A stretch of DNA of 64,000 nt, taken from contig CP136066.1 in NCBI GenBank assembly GCA_032622095.1, forward strand, positions 169,208,664-169,272,663. The letters are read 5' to 3'. The stretch comes from Siphonodentalium dalli. Lineage: Eukaryota; Mollusca; Scaphopoda; Gadilida; Siphonodentaliidae. The notes under the pieces are model-generated. The model did not search any database and was not told where the DNA came from. It saw only the letters and a program-made list of their open reading frames with translations. Of the stretch, positions 57,596-64,000 are shown piece by piece. How positions within the stretch are numbered: the first letter of the stretch is position 1; every line of letters begins with the position of its first letter. A program made the translations under genes and the position numbers.

Positions 57596-57829
57596 TTATA
57601 TACCCGTGCGTGTACATTGTATATGATACATGTACAAAAGTAAAAGGTATGACTGGACCTAGCTCCAAGATTTCGTCATAAATGTAGATTTATATACGTT
57701 TATTTAATACAAGTAAATGGATTGCTGAAACCCCAAGATGTTGTCAGAAATGGATATCGCTTGTCAGAAATGAATACTTATATACATATGTCTAATTAAT
57801 ACAATTAAATATATGACTGAAAACCGAGG

Positions 57830-58033
57830 ATGTTGTCAGAAATGGACGACTTCTTCATATCGCGAAACAATCAATACCGCACTGACAAAAACAAAGCGAT
57901 GGGTCTTGCATTAAATAATTATAACCCTGGAGGATCACCGCCACCAACGAACGGCAATGGAGTTAATAGTCACAGTGCGCGGTCCTCAAAGAAGACGTCG
58001 AAGTGCTTCCTGGATGCTCAAGCCATTCCATAA
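57830..58033 (+). CDS. Unrecognised small ORF
   Basis: 67 codons from ATG to TAA, rich in Asn, Ser and Gly (NNYNPGGSPPPTNGNGVNSH), with a basic SSKKTSK run. The sequence around its start (GATGTTGTCAGAAATGGA) is repeated nearby at 57749 and, more loosely, at 57254, so the ATG lies in a local repeat. Probably not a gene. Confidence 0.15.
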   Translation: MLSEMDDFFISRNNQYRTDKNKAMGLALNNYNPGGSPPPTNGNGVNSHSARSSKKTSKCFLDAQAIP

Positions 58034-58499
58034 AATATATCGACACATCCGTAATACTGGATTTTATTATGTCATCGCAAGCAAGTTCGGACAAAAGATT
58101 GGTGAGTAGCTTCATTTGCATACAATAACCCTTTCTAAACCAAGTGGATTATCTGATTCAATTATAAGAGTATATATATTAGAATGGTCGACAGGTTATA
58201 CAAGTACAGAAGTTGGTCACATTTATTGAGGGAAATGTTCAGATGTTTTGCAAACATTTGCATCGGCTTAATTTACAATGACACAAAGATGCCTTTCCAA
58301 ATGATAATAACATGTCACGAAAACAGACATGTTACCGAATTATAATGACACTGGTTTTACATATTTTTTGTTGGAAATGTGATTTTGGATTATCCATCTT
58401 TTGTCGAATTCACAAAAGAGCAATATCAATATTCAACTATTATAGCTATATAAGATAACTAGTTGAATTCATGATGTGTCTGACGTGATAATGCTGTAC

Positions 58500-58905
58500 A
58501 AAACTTGGGAATTTTTTGATGTTCTGACCCGTTCTGACGGGGAACTTTAAAACATTGAACACACAAGGCAGTGAATATATTTCTTTGTTAATACTGATGT
58601 CTCAATAATCTACTTCACATTAGGGGGATATCCCAATCATTGACTGCATGCATTTTTGTTACTTTTGTGAGCCGATATCGCAATAAAGATTGAATTAACT
58701 ACCCGGGAGAAATTCCATAATTGTAGGCGAAGCAAAGCAAAATCTCTCACAAAGTCACTTAAATCATACGATTTTGAGTTGGGATCTTCACCTACAGAAA
58801 AGTACATTATTAAGGAACAGGTAATAACTAAGAAATATATTACCAGCACTGTTTTCTTTTCAATGTTATACACTTGCCTGTCACAACATCATACAGTTCT
58901 GAGGT
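58500..58905. mobile_element. MITE family 2, copy 1
   Basis: Left end AAAACTTGGGAATTTTTTGA TGTTCTGAC and right end (reversed) CTCAGAACTGTATGATGTTG TGACAGG are imperfect inverted repeats that match the ends of the element at 59398. The interiors share ATCATACGATTTTGAGTTGGGATC-type and AAGAAATATATT segments. Confidence 0.6.
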
Positions 58906-59397
58906 GAAATATGCTCTATTTATGTCCATTCAATGAATATTCAAACCAGATGCAATATACATGCTGGAATAACTGTCTGTGCTTACTGACCTTAAATAAA
59001 GCATGCCAATTAGCATGTACTAATCATCAACCACTGGGGGTAATAGTGAGACTGAATTGGCAAGCAAAGGTATTGTATCCCAGACAGAAAATGGTCCATA
59101 TATCAGACAATCATATTATGGCGTGGAACGACGCCGGAAGAGAACTTAAATACTCGATCAAGTTCGGCTCACATCAGATGTATCGTAACATCATAACGGC
59201 ATCCTCTCGTTCAACTGCATCATTGAAGCACGCCAGCACCAGTTTATTGGAAATTCTAGTCATAATCCCGATATCGTGCATGTTTAAACTTGAATTTGTC
59301 ACTCAGAGGACAAAGAGGGATAATATTCCAGGTAGGTGCTTTCCACATCCTGCCACGAATCGCTACTCTGGCTGATTATGTAGAGGGCATACTCCAC

Positions 59398-59755
59398 AGT
59401 TCAAAACCTGGGAAGTTTTTCATGTTCTAGTGGGAAACTTTATAAGATGGAAAAAAACGCATTCGATATATTTATCAGTTAATATTTGTCACAGTAAGTA
59501 AAGGTCCCAGCTCGAGATTGCACGATTTTAGTGATTTGGTGGAATTTCCCCAGGGTAATCAATTAAATGTTTATTGCGACATCGGCCCACAAAAGCCGCA
59601 TAAATCATATAATTCGAGCTGGGATCACCCCTGTTGTGAAACACATAATTAATTAATAGGTTTTAACAAAGAAATATATTCCCTGCATTGTTTTTCTTTC
59701 CAACTTTATACAATTCCACGTCACAACATCATAAAGTTCCCAGGATTTGAGCGGG
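59398..59755. mobile_element. MITE family 2, copy 2
   Basis: About 358 bp. Left TTCAAAACCTGGGAAGTTTT TCATGTTCTAGTGGG and right (reversed) CTCAAATCCTGGGAACTTTA TGATGTTGTGACGTGG form terminal inverted repeats of about 45 bp with mismatches. The interior contains CATATAATTCGAGCTGGGATC. No ORF. Confidence 0.7.
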
Positions 59756-59813
59756 TGGAGCATGGTCTCTATGTGTGTAGCCAGAGTACAAAGATATCGA
59801 GCTATATATCTTT

Positions 59814-59958
59814 AACCCTTTCATGGCGGGAGCTGTGCTAGTGCAGCATTCAAGAGTATCTTATATATGCGGTGATCCCTATGGAGCATACATAAGAGAA
59901 CGCACTGGCACAGGATCTTTTGTTAGGCCATGCAAAATTTCAGGAAGCTCCTAAGACA
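59814..59958. repeat. Dispersed repeat, AACCCTTTCATGGCGGGAGC copy
   Basis: Third clear copy of the family at 31551 and 56899. Contains TATCTTATATATGCGG and ends AATTTCAGGAAGCTCC. Confidence 0.6.
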
Positions 59959-59999
59959 ATTTCAGCAAATGAATGTTCAAACAAGCTTGAAATAAACAT

Positions 60000-62400
60000 T
60001 CTTATGACACAACGCGAAAAAATCCACACAATCATCCATAATTAATAAGTCGAAACCGATCATAACAGCTCATAATAGATCTGTATTATATATCGCGTTC
60101 TGCGTGGTGACGGTAACATGGACGCTCTGTATAAGAGAGGATCATTGGATTTGTAGCTGGGCTGACAAACATTAATAACACATGGTAAACTTCCTCTTTT
60201 GAAAGTTGACATCTGGCCATCAAAACCTTAATAAAAAAGTAATGTGTTAATTGGCCGATATAATTATTTTCTGGAATAGAAAACGTATAATGTAGGATAG
60301 CTTGTGTGACTTCTCTGCAACATATCTCATTTCATCGCATATGCAGTTACATGATTATGCTAGGGGGTCACATGGTACATCATAAGGGGATATAATTACT
60401 AGATACCTCGTTCCGAAGCAAAACAAAAACTATATAATTTTAATAAATTCATGTTCGCTATACCACATCATTACCGCAACAATCGAATGGGTGTGCTGTA
60501 GTTTGGCACGTATGTGTGTGTCCCTACTCAACATCCAGTGAGGCCGTGCAGTATATATGATATGGCTGGCAATTTATAAAAAAAAAAGGGATATCCCAGA
60601 TTTTCCAATCATGCAGCCATATGCCGCACGTGCCATGTGTGTGAACACGTTAGAGTGCAGAAAGAAGAAATCCTATCTCATCCAAAAATCGGTTCTCGTG
60701 TGATAAAAGCTCCAGTGCGCAAAAGCTTAGTTTCTGTTGTGATAATCGAGAAAAGTTTTCTGGCAGTTAGTGAAATGGTGAGTACCGGGTATTTTTTTGT
60801 TTTCTTAATATTTGTTTGTGATACAGGGTAGGTGTTGCAAACATGAAAGCAGTTATCGGATCTCAACTTGTTCACAAACGGAATATTTGGTTAATATCGT
60901 CTGAAAGAAGAATTTATCGCTTGTGTTTCCTGTTAAAAATTAATTTTTCGACAGAAAAGGTAAGATTTCCAAAACATTTCTCACTCACTTCGTTCGCCCG
61001 TACCAGACTTCGGAAGCCACATTTATTGTGATATTGAACACAAAGTTTCTGGGAGATATTTTGGTCCAATCCATTCGAAAAATGCGTAAATATGTCGTCG
61101 ATGATATGCTCCAGTTCTGATTTACGTGAGCTCCAATTCTTAGACCGCAGAAATTGATAGGCTCCAGTGCTCAGTTTTGTTTATCATATACACGTTGTTC
61201 AATGAGAGGCCGGTTATATCGTTCGGACAAGCGTTCAATTAATCATATTTGCCGTTTATCTTTATGTATATATCAATATCAAATACAATTTGATATACAT
61301 AATCTGGTGTAATCTGGTGAAAACGTCACGTTAGCTCTTTCCCCGATTACCGTTATTTATAAAGATGGCGAGCAGGGATTGGTTACTTATCCGATACGCG
61401 GAATCGTGTTCAATTGTGTGAGTCATATTCCAATATTGATACTCTCTTCCCGAGTAACGCCGGCTATACGCCAGCTGGTTATATGTCACTCAACATGCAC
61501 GTGCTGAATAGAGCACCCATTGCTGCATGCATCCTTTAACGATATGGCGTAAACATAGATATACGTCGTGTTACACTTCCCATTCAGATTAGAATACGAC
61601 AATGCCGATACATGCGCTATCAGGGACGTGGCTATGGTGTCCCGATTGGGGATGCCCCTCCGAATTTCCAACTGTACACCCCCCTTGGCCCGGCGTATTT
61701 CGTTGCACCACCCCACCCTTTTGGACGGCAATTTTCCAACTGATATCTATGAATTTCCAACTATTGAAGAAATCAGGCTGCAGCTAGAGCTTCAAAATTC
61801 CAACTAATCGGGATCATGCTGACGAAAATCTGACATTAGTCACTGCATTATTTGGAAATTTTTCCAAATGCAGAGTCAAAAATAACCACATTGCAACTAT
61901 AAACGGTCTTAGACTCCGAATAAAGCTGGAAATTTTACTATCGTATAGCATCGTAAATTTCCATTTGTTGGTGGCTTGAGTCATGAAATTTGCCACGTAC
62001 CAGTGTCCTATACTATAGCACTTTCATAAAAAAGACAGATATTGGCTATACATGTAGTTCATGTTTAATATATCATTTGTATTTTAATAGGTAATATACT
62101 CACAAAATAATCTGGATATAACGTTTGTTCGACTCTGTTCAGCGTGAAAAGGGGTCAAGTGCATTGCGAAGACAGGAATGCCTGAAGCACAGAATTGTTA
62201 GGAAGGGGGGGGGGGGGGGCAAACACATTTCCGAGGCCACTTTTCAAAACCGACAGAAACAAGGACCAAATAAACCCTCTTAACCTACTCATATATTTAC
62301 AGTCAAACTGAAGCTCTGGGGGATTGTTTCCCCTCCATTCACCCAAATATAAGGGTTTTCCATATCATATAAAGTGTCTGGGTAGTAAGCGGAATTCCTG
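60000..62400. other. No gene seen
   Basis: Intergenic. A 13-bp poly(G) run lies near 62207. The string ATCGGTTCTCGTGTGATAAA AGCTCCAGTGC at about 60690-60720 recurs inverted at about 63495-63525. Open frames lack recognisable domains. Confidence 0.3.
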
Positions 62401-62519
62401 CCGTTCAAGTCAAGGTAAACAAGGCAATTGCCACTGCATGTCCCATGCCCCGGCGCCCGTGTCTCAAAAACACATTTTCACGCTTATCAGACGATAAGTT
62501 TTCCAAAGTGTACAGACTG

Positions 62520-62610
62520 GCTTCAACTGGGTATATATAGTCCTGCATATAGGTCTCCACTGGGTGTATATAGTCATGCATATAGGTCTCCACTGGGTGT
62601 ATATACATTG
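62520..62610. repeat. Minisatellite, about 33-bp unit, two and a half copies
   Basis: ACTGGGTRTATATAGTCMTG CATATAGGTCTCC is repeated head to tail; the copies differ at single bases. Confidence 0.8.
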
Positions 62611-62969
62611 AATGACTCTATTTTAGTAATGAAGAAACACAAAATGAATCAATATGCAGCTTGTCAGTTTGGTGGTAAGGTATATATGTTCATACATGCC
62701 AACTTCACATAATACTTATATCCGTCATTTCATAACTATATATAATTAGACAGCACTGAGTTATACTATATTCAATCATACTCCAATTCACACGTGTACT
62801 CCGATAAAGCAGGCGATAACAGAATCGTTTCTGCACCAAGTTGTCAGCAAATGTGTAGATCATCACCAGAAACAAGAACATCGATATTGGGATATGTAAA
62901 GAGAAGGTGTGCACATTATTCTGGGCGCAGTATGTTTATTTATCGAACAAGAGCAGGGGAGTTTATATC

Positions 62970-63057
62970 ACAGGTCCCCAGAACAAAAATTGACCCCACC
63001 CCAATAATACTTAATCCTATTGGGGGTGGGGTCAATTTTTGTTCTGGGGACCTGTGG
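62970..63057. mobile_element. 88-bp snapback element with 8-bp target duplication
   Basis: ACAGGTCCCCAGAACAAAAA TTGACCCCACCCCAATA pairs with TATTGGGGGTGGGGTCAATT TTTGTTCTGGGGACCTGT across an 11-nt loop; the only imperfection is four versus five C/G in one run. TTTATATC lies directly on both sides (62962-62969 and 63058-63065). An 8-bp target duplication and CAGGTCCCC-type ends fit a minimal hAT-type non-autonomous element. Confidence 0.85.
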
Positions 63058-63689
63058 TTTATATCGGAAGGGAACACAAAGTGGAGCATGATATCGGGAA
63101 GAAACTGGAGCGCTCATCGGTGTTTCTCAACAGGCAATTTTGACGAATTCCGACCGAGATAATTGCCATAAACATTTCACCCATCAGAATATGTAGCTCT
63201 CAGACTGTAAGTGGTTTTTTTTTATCGTTTCCTAGTTAAGAGATAAAACGACACACTTTTGTAATGGGGACTACCATAGAAAATCAACGCTGTTCTGTAA
63301 CCCACATGGTAAATCACTTATGTGAGCCAAATATATATATATCCACACTGGGTCTAATAGATGAAATGAACATTCATTTATGATATATACATGCAACAGT
63401 GCCGAGTTAAACTCACATTTTCGTTTTTTTCTTTATTCCCGCAATTGGCAGTTCTCGTGAACGGATGTGCAATGGAGTGGGGCGCATGTGCATTGGAGCT
63501 TTTATCACACGAGAACCGATTCTCGAGGAGCGCGCTGAGCACCCCCCCCCGTGGTATATAGCTAAACGCACGTGACTCATTCGAGCTCCAAATTATGTCT
63601 ACGTACACATGTAATATGGAATGAGAAAACAGATATGTTGACAAGTATATACACACATATTCATAAGTTGATATGCGTTCTTCATATGC

Positions 63690-63900
63690 TGTGATAAATA
63701 CTTTCCCTGCTCACAGCCATTATCCAACCGTTATAATTTTTTCGCACCTAAGTAATATAAACGCTCTTTATTTCTACCATATCAGGAATATACTAACACG
63801 GAACGCTTGTTTCTGTTCCATGCCTTGCACATTGCTGTTTTTTTTTTGCGGGGGGGGGGGGGGGGGGGGGTCCAAGCATCGTGACCATAGTTGTATGTTT
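63690..63900. repeat. Fragment of the TTAA MITE family (family 1)
   Basis: ATAAACGCTCTTTATTTCTA CCATATCAGGAAT closely matches the interior of the element at 25648 (ATAAACGCTCTTTATTCGTT CCATATCAGGAAT). It is followed by a poly(G) run of about 20. Confidence 0.5.
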
Positions 63901-64000
63901 GTATGACTTCAATGCGTTTTTCTGTGACATATTTTGCTCGCAGAAAGATAGTTCACGTATGTATCGACCTATTTCGATACCGGGAACAACTCGAATAGCA

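Noticed and set aside
58911-59375. 154-codon plus-strand ORF
   Set aside because: Begins at the edge of a MITE and ends beside another; no domain recognised and no splice or coding signal.
63850-63870. Poly(G) run as a G-quadruplex regulatory site
   Set aside because: Several G runs in the window vary in length even between the near-identical units (7098, 12690, 18184), so slippage is the simpler reading.

Overview
This is eukaryotic nuclear DNA: AT-rich, full of introns and interspersed repeats, with no bacterial-style operons. It is probably from a lophotrochozoan animal, most likely a mollusc. The best clue is a tRNA-derived SINE (57.28-57.6 kb, minus strand) with good box A and box B and a 3' body recalled from mollusc genomes. 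Decayed KDZ-like, Harbinger-like and Pif1-like genes fit the same setting. The species cannot be fixed from the sequence.

Region 0-27.6 kb. The main structure is a head-to-tail triplication of a block of about 5.6 kb (5918-11543, 11544-17129, 17130-27627), near-identical by eye even in introns. The block carries minus-strand exons named here, in transcript order: A, A' (ends in a stop), B, C, D, E, F (start of a SAM-like domain), G, H. B/C and D/E are diverged copies of one exon pair. Single-copy exons I and J to the left close a small SAM-like gene (B-C-D-E-F-G-H-I-J). Single-copy exons to the right (38.5 to 28.0 kb) are the front of a KDZ/HMGXB3-like transposase-derived gene that splices in phase into A. 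The duplication breakpoints lie in two introns of the same phase (phase 1), so the triplication could create chimeric genes in which H of one unit splices in frame to A of the next. Copy 3 was later hit by a nearly intact non-LTR retrotransposon (20724-25192, both ORFs open, 7-bp target duplication) and by a TTAA-flanked MITE (25648-26141). Exon A is open in copies 1 and 2 but frameshifted in copy 3, the copy next to the rest of the KDZ-like gene.

Region 28-38.6 kb holds the KDZ-like exons: SWIM-type zinc motif, CxxC/YRYQE exon, Cys-rich exon, FWDH exon, acidic exon and SAP exon. The joins from the YRYQE exon onward keep phase. The SWIM region appears to carry one or two frameshifts, so the gene may be decaying.

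Region 39-44 kb is satellite-like: four units of about 300 bp, then units of 249 bp with a hairpin, then a TTAA MITE with an internal 206-bp duplication. Region 44.3-51.1 kb is a graveyard of mobile-element genes: a signal-peptide-like exon, a broken Harbinger transposase facing its Myb-like partner, a broken Pif1-like helicase, and a degenerate SGNH-like ORF. Region 51.4-64 kb is mostly repeats: a 420-bp tandem family, MITEs, the SINE, palindromes, and an 88-bp snapback element with an 8-bp target duplication. No confident host gene was seen there. All gene models rest on reading frames, splice signals and recalled family motifs; no search was run.
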